Shown: positions 1 to 7,596 of the stretch, one piece after another | Position numbering within the stretch: the first letter of the stretch is position 1 | Layout: every line of letters starts with the position of its first letter | DNA from: JAAYUH01 sp964640995 | GTDB taxonomy: Bacteria; Caldisericota; Caldisericia; B22-G15 | Assembly: GCA_964640995.1 (NCBI GenBank) | Contig: CAZXJJ010000004.1 | Location: forward strand, 23,591 to 87,590 | DNA length: 64,000 nt | Direction: 5' to 3' | Notes under the pieces: generated by a model | The model's database searches: none | The model's input: only the letters and a program-made list of their open reading frames with translations | What the model was told of the DNA's origin: nothing | Position numbers and translations under genes: made by a program

Positions 1-1263
1 AAATTATACTTTATATCTCTTGATAAATCAACAACAACTCTTGTTATTTTTGGATTTGAAGAAAATTGACTTGCTCTAACTCTTAAAACTCCATATTTTT
101 GAATCTCTTTTGAAATAGAACCAGAAAGAATTATTGTGTTTAGTATATCAACAACAATTCTTGTAGGATTTGATAAAACTGAATCAGAATAATCTTTTAT
201 ATCACCATTTCCTGAAATTGTAATAACTATATTTCTGCTCTGTTCAACAAAATTTATATCACTTATTTGAATATCTTCTTTAGTTTGTTTGGGTGTCTCA
301 TCACTCGATTTAATCCAATAGAGTATCCCATTAAAAACAATTTCATAAAAATATATATCTGGAAAAATAAGGGAAATTCCAACAATTTGAACCTCTTTTC
401 CACTTGAAATAATCTCAGAAGTTTTCATTTCTTCTGAAGGACCTTCATAAAGATATTTATCGGTTAGCAATCTATATTTTGTGTTTATAAGTTTTGTATC
501 AACAACTTTTTCAATATAAATTAACTTTACTCTTTCTGAAAAAACCCAGCCCGCAGAATTATCTATTTTTGCAAAATACCAGACTTCATTTGAAGAGTTA
601 AGACATATTCCTGAGATTAAAATTTTTGTATCTGGCTCTAAACTTCTTATAACTTCATAAGAAATAGAAGGTCCTGTTCTTAAATTTGTATATTCTTTAA
701 TTACTCCTGAATTTTCTTTTTTGGTCTCCTCTTTCTTTTGAATCTCGACAACCCATGAGGCAACAAAACCTTCTTTTCCAAGTTTTTCTATTTTTACTTT
801 GTNNNNNNNNNNNNNNNNNNNNNNNNNNNNNNNNNNNNNNNNNNNNNNNNNNNNNNNNNNNNNNNNNNNNNNNNNNNNNNNNNNNNNNNNNNNNNNNNNN
901 NNAGTTAAGACCAGGACCTGTTCTTATGTTTGTTGGTGGAGTGATAATGACTTCTTTATCTTCAACTGGTTTTTCTTCAATTGTTCTGACTTCAACAACC
1001 CATGAGGCAACAAAACCTTCTTTTCCAAGTTTTTCTATTTTTACTTTGTACCAAACTCTTCCACCTGTATCTTTTGCCTCTGAGAGAACTTTAAGAACCA
1101 TTCTTTCTGTGATTGTTGTAAGGATATCATAGTTAAGACCAGGACCTGTTCTTATGTTTGTTGGTGGAGTGATAATGACTTCTTTTATTTGAGATATTAC
1201 AAAAGATATTGGTAAAATCAAAAGAAAAATAATCAAAAAAAGAAAAATCTTTCTAATAGCCAT
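1..1263 (-). CDS. Secreted SH3-repeat/AMIN protein, probable cell-wall amidase (3' end outside window)
   Basis: The N-terminus is a signal peptide (MAIRKIFLFLIIFLLILPISF). Two near-identical bacterial SH3 repeats follow (TNIRTGPGLNYDILTTI, period 76 residues), then a diverged third SH3 (TNLRTGPSISYEV) and a weak fourth (near YLYEGPSEEM). The last readable part is AMIN-like (NPTRIVVDILN, then VRASQFSSNPKITRVVVDLS). AMIN and SH3 domains usually target N-acetylmuramoyl-L-alanine amidases to peptidoglycan; the catalytic domain would lie before base 1, so this function is inferred. The reading frame breaks only because the gap is drawn as 100 N; a gap divisible by 3 restores it to base 1. I chose the ATG at 1263 over a TTG at 1281 because the signal peptide is cleaner; it overlaps the smpB stop by 11 nt. 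Confidence 0.75.
745..1185 (-). repeat. Tandem 228-bp SH3-coding repeat, second copy interrupted by the gap
   Basis: The bases just right of the gap (903 onwards) repeat those at 1131 onwards, and the bases just left of it (about 748-802) repeat those at about 995-1049. The copies look almost identical at nucleotide level, which suggests recent duplication or gene conversion and explains the assembly break. Confidence 0.9.
803..902. other. Scaffold gap, 100 N
   Basis: Exactly 100 N, the usual placeholder for a gap of unknown size. It lies within the second of two near-identical SH3 repeats. The equivalent stretch of the first copy (1050-1130) is 81 nt, and 81 restores the reading frame whereas 100 does not. 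Confidence 0.97.
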
Positions 1264-1711
1264 ATTTAATTTCTCTTTCAATCCTTCTCTTAAGTTCTCT
1301 TTCTTTTATCTCTTTTCTTTTATCATAAAGTTTTTTTCCTTTTCCAAGACCTATTAAAACTTTAATAAGTCCTTTTTCATTTAAATAAATTTGAAGCGGA
1401 ACTATTGTGTATCCTTTTTCAGTCACCTTTCCCATAAGTCTTAATATTTGATTTTTGTGGAGTAAGAGTTTTCTTTTTCTCATTCTATCATGATTTCTAA
1501 TTGAAGCATTTGGATATGGTCCTATATCTAAATTTATAATATATGCTTCACCATTTTGAAATCTAACATAAGAGTCTTTGAAACTAACTCTTCCTTCTTT
1601 AATAGATTTTACTTCACTTCCTAAAAGTGCAATTCCTACTTCAATTTTCTCTTCAACATCAAGAGTTTGCATTGCTTTTTTGTTTGTCGCAATAATTTTT
1701 TCTATGCTCAT
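1253..1711 (-). CDS. smpB: SsrA-binding protein SmpB
   Basis: SmpB binds tmRNA and delivers it to stalled ribosomes for trans-translation. The 152-residue length is normal. Family features visible are the N-terminal IATNKKA, GIALLGSEVKSIKEGRVSFKDSYV, the PYPNAS region, RKRKLLLHKNQI, and the basic C-terminal tail (GKGKKLYDKRKEIKERELKRR) that enters the decoding centre. A TATAAT ends 7 nt before the ATG and there is no Shine-Dalgarno site, so the mRNA is probably leaderless. The stop overlaps the downstream cell-wall gene, suggesting co-transcription. Confidence 0.96.
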   Translation of the reverse strand: MSIEKIIATNKKAMQTLDVEEKIEVGIALLGSEVKSIKEGRVSFKDSYVRFQNGEAYIINLDIGPYPNASIRNHDRMRKRKLLLHKNQILRLMGKVTEKGYTIVPLQIYLNEKGLIKVLIGLGKGKKLYDKRKEIKERELKRRIEREIKYGY

Positions 1712-1718
1712 CTTTTCT

Positions 1719-1724
1719 ATTATA
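1719..1724 (-). promoter_or_regulatory. -10 box of smpB (leaderless start predicted)
   Basis: The minus strand reads TATAAT, then 7 nt, then the smpB ATG. I see no recognisable -35 at 17 bp. Confidence 0.6.
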
Positions 1725-1766
1725 CTATATAATTAGATAAAAAGGATTTAGAGTTTGTTTCAGATT

Positions 1767-1775
1767 TGATATAAT
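1767..1775 (+). promoter_or_regulatory. Extended -10 promoter (TGATATAAT) of the LapA-like/queT/NAD operon
   Basis: TGATATAAT precedes an AGGAGGT ribosome site and an ATG at 1811, giving a leader of about 29 nt. The same nonamer appears upstream of porG, mutS2 and efp. Confidence 0.55.
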
Positions 1776-1810
1776 TATCTAACCTGATAAAATTTTTATA
1801 GGAGGTGAAA

Positions 1811-2272
1811 ATGATTAGAACCATAGTATATCTTGTTCTCTTCATCCTCACTCTTATATTTCTATTTCAAAACGGAACAACTCCAGTAACTCTAAAATTT
1901 TTAAGATGGCAAACTCCAACAACAATTCCTGTTGGTTTTTTATTTGTCGGTGCTCTTCTTGTTGGTGGAATTATTGTTTGGCTTTATCATCTTCCAAAAA
2001 TAATTTTTTTAAAAGGAAAGGTAAAGAGTTTAGATAGAAAAATTACACTTCTTATGGAGGATTTAAAGAGAAAAGAAAAAGAGATTGAGGATTTAAAAAA
2101 GAAAAAAGAAGAACTTGAAGGAAAAATTAAAGAAGAATCACAAGAAAAACCAAAAGAAGAGATACCTAAAGAGGAGACACAAAAAGAGGTTGAAGAGAAA
2201 AAGGAAGAGAAAAAAAGCATATTTTCATTTTTTAAAAGAAAGAAAATAGATGAAAACAAAGAGTCTAATTAG
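1811..2272 (+). CDS. LapA-domain (DUF1049-like) membrane protein with charged coiled-coil tail
   Basis: Two membrane segments (about residues 4-20 and 38-60) frame the short loop FQNGTTPVTLKFLRW, typical of the LapA/DUF1049 family, which in E. coli is linked to lipopolysaccharide assembly. From about residue 70 a coiled coil rich in Lys/Glu follows and the protein ends in a very basic patch (SFFKRKKID). The start is the ATG after AGGAGGTGAAA rather than the GTG inside that ribosome site. It overlaps the next gene by 23 nt. The family call is fairly firm; the cellular role is unknown. Confidence 0.7.
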   Translation: MIRTIVYLVLFILTLIFLFQNGTTPVTLKFLRWQTPTTIPVGFLFVGALLVGGIIVWLYHLPKIIFLKGKVKSLDRKITLLMEDLKRKEKEIEDLKKKKEELEGKIKEESQEKPKEEIPKEETQKEVEEKKEEKKSIFSFFKRKKIDENKESN

Positions 2273-2756
2273 AGGAGCATTAATTGGTGCACTTTATATT
2301 TCTTTAACTCTTCTTTTTGCGCCAATTAGTTTTAAGGCATTTCAAATAAGAATATCTGAAGGTTTAACACTTTTACCATTTTTAACAAAAGATGCAATTT
2401 GGGGACTTTTTGTTGGATGTCTTGTTGCAAATTTTTTCTCTCCATTTGGAATAATTGACATCGTTTTTGGTTCTCTTTTGACTTTGATTGCTGCATATTT
2501 AACATATATTTTAAGAAAAACAAAAAAACTTTATTTAGCACCAATTCCACCAATTTTAATTAATGGATTTGGTGTTTCATTTTATATAGCACTTCTTTCA
2601 ATGGAAAAACCATCTTTAAAATTATTTCCATTTAAATTATATTTTTCGACATCATCTTCAATTATTTTAGGGGAGGCTTTATCCACTTATTTAATAGGTT
2701 TACCTTTAACATATTATCTTTCAAAATTAAATTTTTTTAAAGAGGAGGATATATGA
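2250..2756 (+). CDS. queT: QueT-type ECF transporter substrate-binding membrane protein
   Basis: This 168-residue polytopic protein carries the QueT family landmarks: LTLLFAPISFKAFQIRISE, LTLLPFLTKDAIWGLFVGC, and IIDIVFGSLLTLIAAYLTY. QueT proteins are S-components predicted to capture a queuosine precursor for energy-coupling factor transporters. No EcfA or EcfT gene is in the window, so it presumably shares a common energising module. It begins inside the LapA-like gene and ends 4 nt into the amidase gene, so it sits in a tight operon. Confidence 0.82.
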   Translation: MKTKSLIRGALIGALYISLTLLFAPISFKAFQIRISEGLTLLPFLTKDAIWGLFVGCLVANFFSPFGIIDIVFGSLLTLIAAYLTYILRKTKKLYLAPIPPILINGFGVSFYIALLSMEKPSLKLFPFKLYFSTSSSIILGEALSTYLIGLPLTYYLSKLNFFKEEDI

Positions 2757-3598
2757 GAGTATCTCTTTCACAAATCAACACAAAACTTGGAGATATAAGG
2801 AAAAATGTAGAAAAACATAAATTTTATATAAATAAAGCAATTGAAGATAAAAGTAATCTTATTGTTTTTCCAGAACTCTCTATTTCAGGATATTACCTTC
2901 TTGATGGAACTCTTGAGGTATCAATAAAAAAAGAGGAAATTTTAGAAATTTTCAAAGAAGAATCTGAAAAAATTGATATATCTCTTGGATATCCAGAGCT
3001 TGGGGAGGATAATATAACTTATATATCACAAATTTATTTATCAAAAGGAAAAATTTTAAACAATCACAGAAAAATTTATCCACCAAATCATGGAATGTTT
3101 GAAGATTTAAAATTTTTTGGAAGAGGAAAAAAAGTAAAGGCATTTGAAACATCTTTTGGAAAGTTTGGAACTCTCATTTGTAGAGACTTTTTTCACCCTT
3201 CCCTTCCTCTTTTATATTATTTTCAAAATATAAATTTACTCATACTTATATCTGCTATTCCAGTAAGAGGAGCATATAGAGAAGAAGGTCTTTCAATTTA
3301 TGAATCAACAGAAAAACTTTTATCAATTTATTCTCAAAGATTTAATTTTTTCATTGTTTTTGTAAATAGAGTTGGTTTTGAAGAAGGAATTCCTTTTATG
3401 GGTGGTTCTATGGCTTTTGATTCATCAGGAAGAAAAATTGCTTCTTTACCTTTAATTAAAGAAAGTTTTGAAACTATTGATATAGATTTTGAAAATATAA
3501 AAAGAGATATTTTTAATTTACCACTGAAAAGAGAAGAAGATATAAACTTAATTTTTGAAAATTTAAAGGAGATAAGAGATGGTGAGTTTAAAGATTAA
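2753..3598 (+). CDS. Carbon-nitrogen hydrolase, probable glutaminase partner of NAD synthetase
   Basis: Nitrilase-superfamily fold of 281 residues. The catalytic triad is visible as Glu41 (VFPELSISGY), Lys107 (NNHRKIYPP) and Cys143 (GTLICRDFFHP). Glutamine-dependent NAD synthetases usually fuse this domain to the N-terminus of NadE; here it is a separate gene overlapping nadE by 20 nt. I infer that it supplies ammonia to the neighbouring NadE, but an independent amidase (omega-amidase-like) is possible. SD-like GGAGG precedes the ATG. Confidence 0.75.
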   Translation: MRVSLSQINTKLGDIRKNVEKHKFYINKAIEDKSNLIVFPELSISGYYLLDGTLEVSIKKEEILEIFKEESEKIDISLGYPELGEDNITYISQIYLSKGKILNNHRKIYPPNHGMFEDLKFFGRGKKVKAFETSFGKFGTLICRDFFHPSLPLLYYFQNINLLILISAIPVRGAYREEGLSIYESTEKLLSIYSQRFNFFIVFVNRVGFEEGIPFMGGSMAFDSSGRKIASLPLIKESFETIDIDFENIKRDIFNLPLKREEDINLIFENLKEIRDGEFKD

Positions 3599-4400
3599 TT
3601 TACCATTTGTAAGAGATTTAATTATCTCTTTTATAAAAGAGGAGAGTGAAAAAATTGGACTTAAAAAGGGAGTTATTGCATTAAGTGGTGGACTTGATTC
3701 AACTCTTGTAAGTTTTCTTACAACTCTTTCTCTTGGGAAAGAAAATACCTTTTTAGTTAATATGCCTTATTGTGAACTTGGAGAAAAGAGTAAGGAAGAT
3801 TCAATAAAAATTGCAAAAGAGTTAAGTGCAAAATTAGAAATAATAGATATTAAGAAGATTGTTGATTCATATTTTAAAGAAGAGCCAGATAAGTTAAGAA
3901 AAGGAAATTTTATGGCAAGGGTGAGAATGGCGATTGTTTTTGATATTTCAAAAAGGGAAAATGGTTTTGTTATTGGATGTTCAAATAAAAGTGAACTTCT
4001 TGTTGGATATTCAACTTGGTTTGGGGATATGGCAGCATCAATTCTTCCAATAGGAGATCTCTATAAAACTCAGGTAAGAGAAGTTGCAAAATTTGTTGGT
4101 GTACCAAATTTTATTCTCGAAAAAGTTCCTTCTGCTGAACTTTGGGAAGGACAAACTGATGAAGGTGAGATGGGAATAACCTATGAAGAGTTGGATAAAA
4201 TTCTTTATCTTATGATTGATAAAAGAATGGAAATTCAAGAGATAGTTAAAGAAGGATTTGATATTGAAAAGGTTAAAAAAGTTAAAAAGATGGTTATTAA
4301 TTCACATTTCAAGAAAAGATTTCCTCCGATTCCTAAAATATCTGACAGAACAATTGGAATAGATTTTCTTTATTTCAGAGATTATAAAAATTATGATTAA
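3579..4400 (+). CDS. nadE: NAD synthetase (synthetase domain only)
   Basis: Converts deamido-NAD to NAD with ATP and ammonia. The ATP-pyrophosphatase P-loop SGGLDST is at residues 36-42. Other NadE signatures are NFMARVRMAIVFD, IGCSNKSELLVGYSTWFGD, and PSAELWEGQTDE. At 273 residues it matches ammonia-type NadE. AGGAG precedes the ATG. The overlapping upstream nitrilase-like gene suggests a two-subunit glutamine-dependent enzyme. Confidence 0.93.
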   Translation: MVSLKINLPFVRDLIISFIKEESEKIGLKKGVIALSGGLDSTLVSFLTTLSLGKENTFLVNMPYCELGEKSKEDSIKIAKELSAKLEIIDIKKIVDSYFKEEPDKLRKGNFMARVRMAIVFDISKRENGFVIGCSNKSELLVGYSTWFGDMAASILPIGDLYKTQVREVAKFVGVPNFILEKVPSAELWEGQTDEGEMGITYEELDKILYLMIDKRMEIQEIVKEGFDIEKVKKVKKMVINSHFKKRFPPIPKISDRTIGIDFLYFRDYKNYD

Positions 4401-5040
4401 GTTAATTATTTTCGATTTTGATGGAACTCTTTTTGATACAAAATATGATATCGCAAGAAGTGTAAACCTATATTTAAATGAACTTGGTTTTCCATCTCTA
4501 AAAGAAGAGGTTTTATATAAATTTATAGGTAATGGATCAGATTATCTTCTTCAAAGAAGTTTAGAGGAGGTTGGTGCAAAAAATTTTAAAAATTATAGCA
4601 TTGAGAGATTTCTTGAAATTTATAAAGAAGAGGCCATAAAAACTGTAAAACCATTTGATGGAATTGAATATGTTTTAAAAAATCTAAAAGATAAAACTCT
4701 TTATATTGTCACCAACAAAGATGAAGAGAGTACAAGAATTATTTTAAAGAAATTTAATTTTGAAAAATATTTTAAAAGAGTAATTGGAAGAGATACATTT
4801 GGAATAAAGAAGCCAGACAAAAGACTGATGGATATTATTATTGAAATTGAAAAAGTGAAACCAGAGGAGATTCTTGTTATTGGAGATAGTGAAATTGATT
4901 TTGAGTTTGCAAAAAATTCTAAGAGTAAAATAGCAATTGTTTTGTGGGGAGGAATTGGAGATAAAGAAGAATTAGAAAAATTAGATGCTGATTTTATTTT
5001 ATATGAACCAAAAGAGATGTTTAATATTTTTAAATGTTAA
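4393..5040 (+). CDS. HAD-superfamily phosphatase (phosphoglycolate phosphatase-like)
   Basis: Motif I is FDFDGTLFDT, with Asp8 the likely nucleophile and Asp10 the acid/base. Motif II is the Thr in YIVTNKDE, and motif III/IV is the Lys of GIKKPDK with ILVIGDSEIDFEFA. The helical cap between residues 15 and 85 places it in the Gph/PGP subgroup, but the substrate cannot be read from sequence. It overlaps nadE by 8 nt and, at its 3' end, overlaps the stop of the convergent HD-GYP gene by 11 nt. Confidence 0.85.
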   Translation: MIKLIIFDFDGTLFDTKYDIARSVNLYLNELGFPSLKEEVLYKFIGNGSDYLLQRSLEEVGAKNFKNYSIERFLEIYKEEAIKTVKPFDGIEYVLKNLKDKTLYIVTNKDEESTRIILKKFNFEKYFKRVIGRDTFGIKKPDKRLMDIIIEIEKVKPEEILVIGDSEIDFEFAKNSKSKIAIVLWGGIGDKEELEKLDADFILYEPKEMFNIFKC

Positions 5041-7564
5041 TTTTTCCTTTATCAATTAATTTTATAGCAATATCTACTATTTGAGGGTCATAATAATAAC
5101 CTTTATATTTTATTAATTCTTTTATAACTTCTTCCCTTGCGAGTCTTGGTCTATAAGGTCTATGCGTACTCATTGCCTCAATGCTATCTGCAACACAAAT
5201 AATTCTTGCCTCAATTAAAATTTCATCATCTTTTAGACCAAAAGGATATCCAGAACCATCATATTTTTCATGGTGTTGAAGAACAACATCTTTTATATTC
5301 CATGGTAAATCTATCTCTTTTAAAATCTCATATCCAATTTCAGGATGTTTTTTAACAAAATCCCATTCAATTGGTGAGAGTTTTGTAGGTTTATTTAAAA
5401 TTTCAATTGGTATTTCAATTTTTCCAATATCATGAACGAGTCCAGCAATTCTAATTGTTTCAATAGTTAAATCTGGAAGATTTAATTCTTTTGCAATTAA
5501 AATTCCATATTCAGAAGTTCTTTTCTGGTGTCCTGCAGTGTATGGTTCTTTAATCTCAACAATTTTTGCAAGTAAATTAATTGTTTGATAAAAAGATTTG
5601 CTTAATTCCTCTTCTTTTTTCTTTAATAAATTAAAATTTCTTACTGATTCTGTAACATCTCTTATCAAGGTGAGTACTTTATCTTCATCAAGTTTTACAA
5701 ATCTTGCTTCATAATAATATAACATATTATTATATGGTGATGGTAAAAAATATACAAAAGAATCAACTAAATCTTTATCTAAGACTTTTTTTATAGAATT
5801 AATTGTTTTCTCACCTATCTCTTTTCCAAAAAGTTCAGTTATATTTTTACCTAAAAAATCTTCTGGTTTTAAAAAAAGTTTACTAAGTTCTCCATAATAA
5901 TTTAAAAAATATCCATCTTTATCAAAAACAAAAATTAGATCGGGTATAACATCTATAATTGCTCTTAGTCTAATTTCTTCATTTTTCAACCTCTCATAAT
6001 ATTTTATTCTATCATCAATATCTTCAACAAGTGTTATAAAATATTTAATATTTCCTTTTTCATCCTTAATAGCATTTGTTGTTATTTTTGCCCAAAACAC
6101 CGTTCCATCTTTTCTTATAAATCTTTTTTCAAGAATATAGTTGTTTATCTCTCCTCTTTTTGCTCTTTCAAAAAGTTCAATATTTTCCTCTAATTCCCCT
6201 TGATGAGAATAGTCTTTAAAAGTAAGTTTTTTTAATTCATCTATTGAGTATCCAAGCATTTTTGTAAGCGCTTCATTGCTTAATAAAATTTTGCCATCTG
6301 AATCAATAATATTTACTCCAACAGACAATTGATTAAAAATTCCCTTAATTAACTCTTCTTTTTCTTTTATATCAAAACTAAATTTAATCTCTTTTGTTAT
6401 ATCAACAACAACTGCAATTATATACAAAAAGTTACCATTCTCATCATCAATCCTTGTTAAATAGTCTCTATTATAAACAATTTCGCCATCTTTTCTTATG
6501 AATTTTAAGTCTATTTCAAAATTTTCTATCTCTCCATTTACAAGTTTTCTGTATAATTCTGATATTTTATAAAGATCATCTGGGTGAATGATTTCTTTAT
6601 AATCTTTTTGTTGCATTTCCTCAATTGAATAACCTAATAATTCCGCTCTTTTTTTATTTAAATATAAATATTTTCCATCTTTATCTAATACTGCTAAACC
6701 TACATTTGTCGAATTGAAAATTTTTCTAAATCTATCTTCACTTTCTTGTAATTTTCGTGCAAACTCTCTTTCTTTTGTTATTTCAATTTTTGATTCTATA
6801 ACATATTTAACTTCCCCTTTATTATCTAAAACAGGAACTGCTTTAATAAACCAAATTCTTCCATCCGAAGTTGTTATTTCTCCTTCTTCATATTTTTTAT
6901 TTACATATGATCTTAAAACAGGACAATTCTCACATGGAACATCTCTATTGTTCCAAATTCTAAAACACTTCTCCCCTATTAATTCATCTGGTTTTTTATT
7001 AACTGAATCACCAGCAGATTTATTTGCAAAAAGAATTTTGAAATCTTTATCTTGAATAATAATTAGTTCTTTAACAATATTAACAATATTTTCAAAAAAC
7101 TCCTTTTGTCTTTCTAAGCTTTTAATAAGTTCCTCTCTTTCAAGAGATGCCTCAATAACCACAACTCCACCTTTAATAGCATAAATATCAAATGAAGAAA
7201 TCTCTCTTGTTTCTTTTAAAGTTTCAAACTTTATAACTCCAAATAAATTATTTTTTACAAATACAGGAAAAATCGCTTCTTTTTTAAGGTTTATTGCATC
7301 ATCCCTTTTTAAAAATTCTAATTCATTTTCTTTTAGTTCAATTATATCTTTGCTATTATCAACTGAATTCTCTTTTATCCACATATATTTTTTAACAAAA
7401 ATATTATCTTTATCTTTTTCAAAAAAAGTTACTCTATCAAAATTTCCTGCTTCACCAAGTTTTTTTAAAGCAAAATCTATTTTCTCTTTTATTGTATGTG
7501 CCTTTAAGAGTTCAAAAGTTATCTCTCTTACACTGTTTAAAATGTTATTATAAATCTCATCCAT
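5030..7564 (-). CDS. GAF-PAS(4)-HD-GYP sensor, probable cyclic di-GMP phosphodiesterase
   Basis: 844 residues. A GAF-like region (about 1-145) precedes four PAS domains (about 155-270, 275-395, 400-515, 520-635) and a C-terminal HD-GYP domain. The HD-GYP motifs are intact: HDIGK at 711-715 and HHEKYDGSGYP from 764. HD-GYP proteins hydrolyse cyclic di-GMP or related dinucleotides. The first PAS holds a VPCENCP pair of cysteines that could bind a metal or sense redox. No transmembrane segment is visible, so it should be cytoplasmic. A TATAAT lies 8 nt before the ATG (nearly leaderless), divergent from the gene at 7597. Confidence 0.9.
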   Translation of the reverse strand: MDEIYNNILNSVREITFELLKAHTIKEKIDFALKKLGEAGNFDRVTFFEKDKDNIFVKKYMWIKENSVDNSKDIIELKENELEFLKRDDAINLKKEAIFPVFVKNNLFGVIKFETLKETREISSFDIYAIKGGVVVIEASLEREELIKSLERQKEFFENIVNIVKELIIIQDKDFKILFANKSAGDSVNKKPDELIGEKCFRIWNNRDVPCENCPVLRSYVNKKYEEGEITTSDGRIWFIKAVPVLDNKGEVKYVIESKIEITKEREFARKLQESEDRFRKIFNSTNVGLAVLDKDGKYLYLNKKRAELLGYSIEEMQQKDYKEIIHPDDLYKISELYRKLVNGEIENFEIDLKFIRKDGEIVYNRDYLTRIDDENGNFLYIIAVVVDITKEIKFSFDIKEKEELIKGIFNQLSVGVNIIDSDGKILLSNEALTKMLGYSIDELKKLTFKDYSHQGELEENIELFERAKRGEINNYILEKRFIRKDGTVFWAKITTNAIKDEKGNIKYFITLVEDIDDRIKYYERLKNEEIRLRAIIDVIPDLIFVFDKDGYFLNYYGELSKLFLKPEDFLGKNITELFGKEIGEKTINSIKKVLDKDLVDSFVYFLPSPYNNMLYYYEARFVKLDEDKVLTLIRDVTESVRNFNLLKKKEEELSKSFYQTINLLAKIVEIKEPYTAGHQKRTSEYGILIAKELNLPDLTIETIRIAGLVHDIGKIEIPIEILNKPTKLSPIEWDFVKKHPEIGYEILKEIDLPWNIKDVVLQHHEKYDGSGYPFGLKDDEILIEARIICVADSIEAMSTHRPYRPRLAREEVIKELIKYKGYYYDPQIVDIAIKLIDKGKINI

Positions 7565-7572
7565 TTTTTTTA

Positions 7573-7578
7573 ATTATA
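7573..7578 (-). promoter_or_regulatory. -10 box for the HD-GYP gene
   Basis: The minus strand has TATAAT, then 8 nt to the ATG at 7564. It lies back to back with the -10 of the divergent gene. Confidence 0.5.
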
Positions 7579-7583
7579 ACATT

Positions 7584-7589
7584 TATAAT
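7584..7589 (+). promoter_or_regulatory. -10 box for the duplicated unknown gene
   Basis: TATAAT, then 7 nt, then ATG at 7597; no Shine-Dalgarno. The two divergent -10 boxes are only 5 bp apart, so the two promoters must compete. Confidence 0.5.
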
Positions 7590-7596
7590 TATCTTA

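Noticed and set aside
755..1132. Plus-strand open frames running through the N gap
   Set aside because: They exist only because N is read as open sequence; the minus-strand SH3 frame explains the DNA.
1725..1810. preQ1 or other riboswitch for queT
   Set aside because: queT is an internal gene overlapping the LapA-like gene, and the operon leader is about 30 nt.
1987..2259. Minus-strand Ser/Phe-rich open frame
   Set aside because: Antisense shadow of the Lys/Glu coiled coil of the LapA-like protein.
7492..7596. A longer start for the duplicated protein inside the HD-GYP gene
   Set aside because: The extra residues are hydrophobic junk antisense to the HD-GYP N-terminus and lie upstream of the -10 box.
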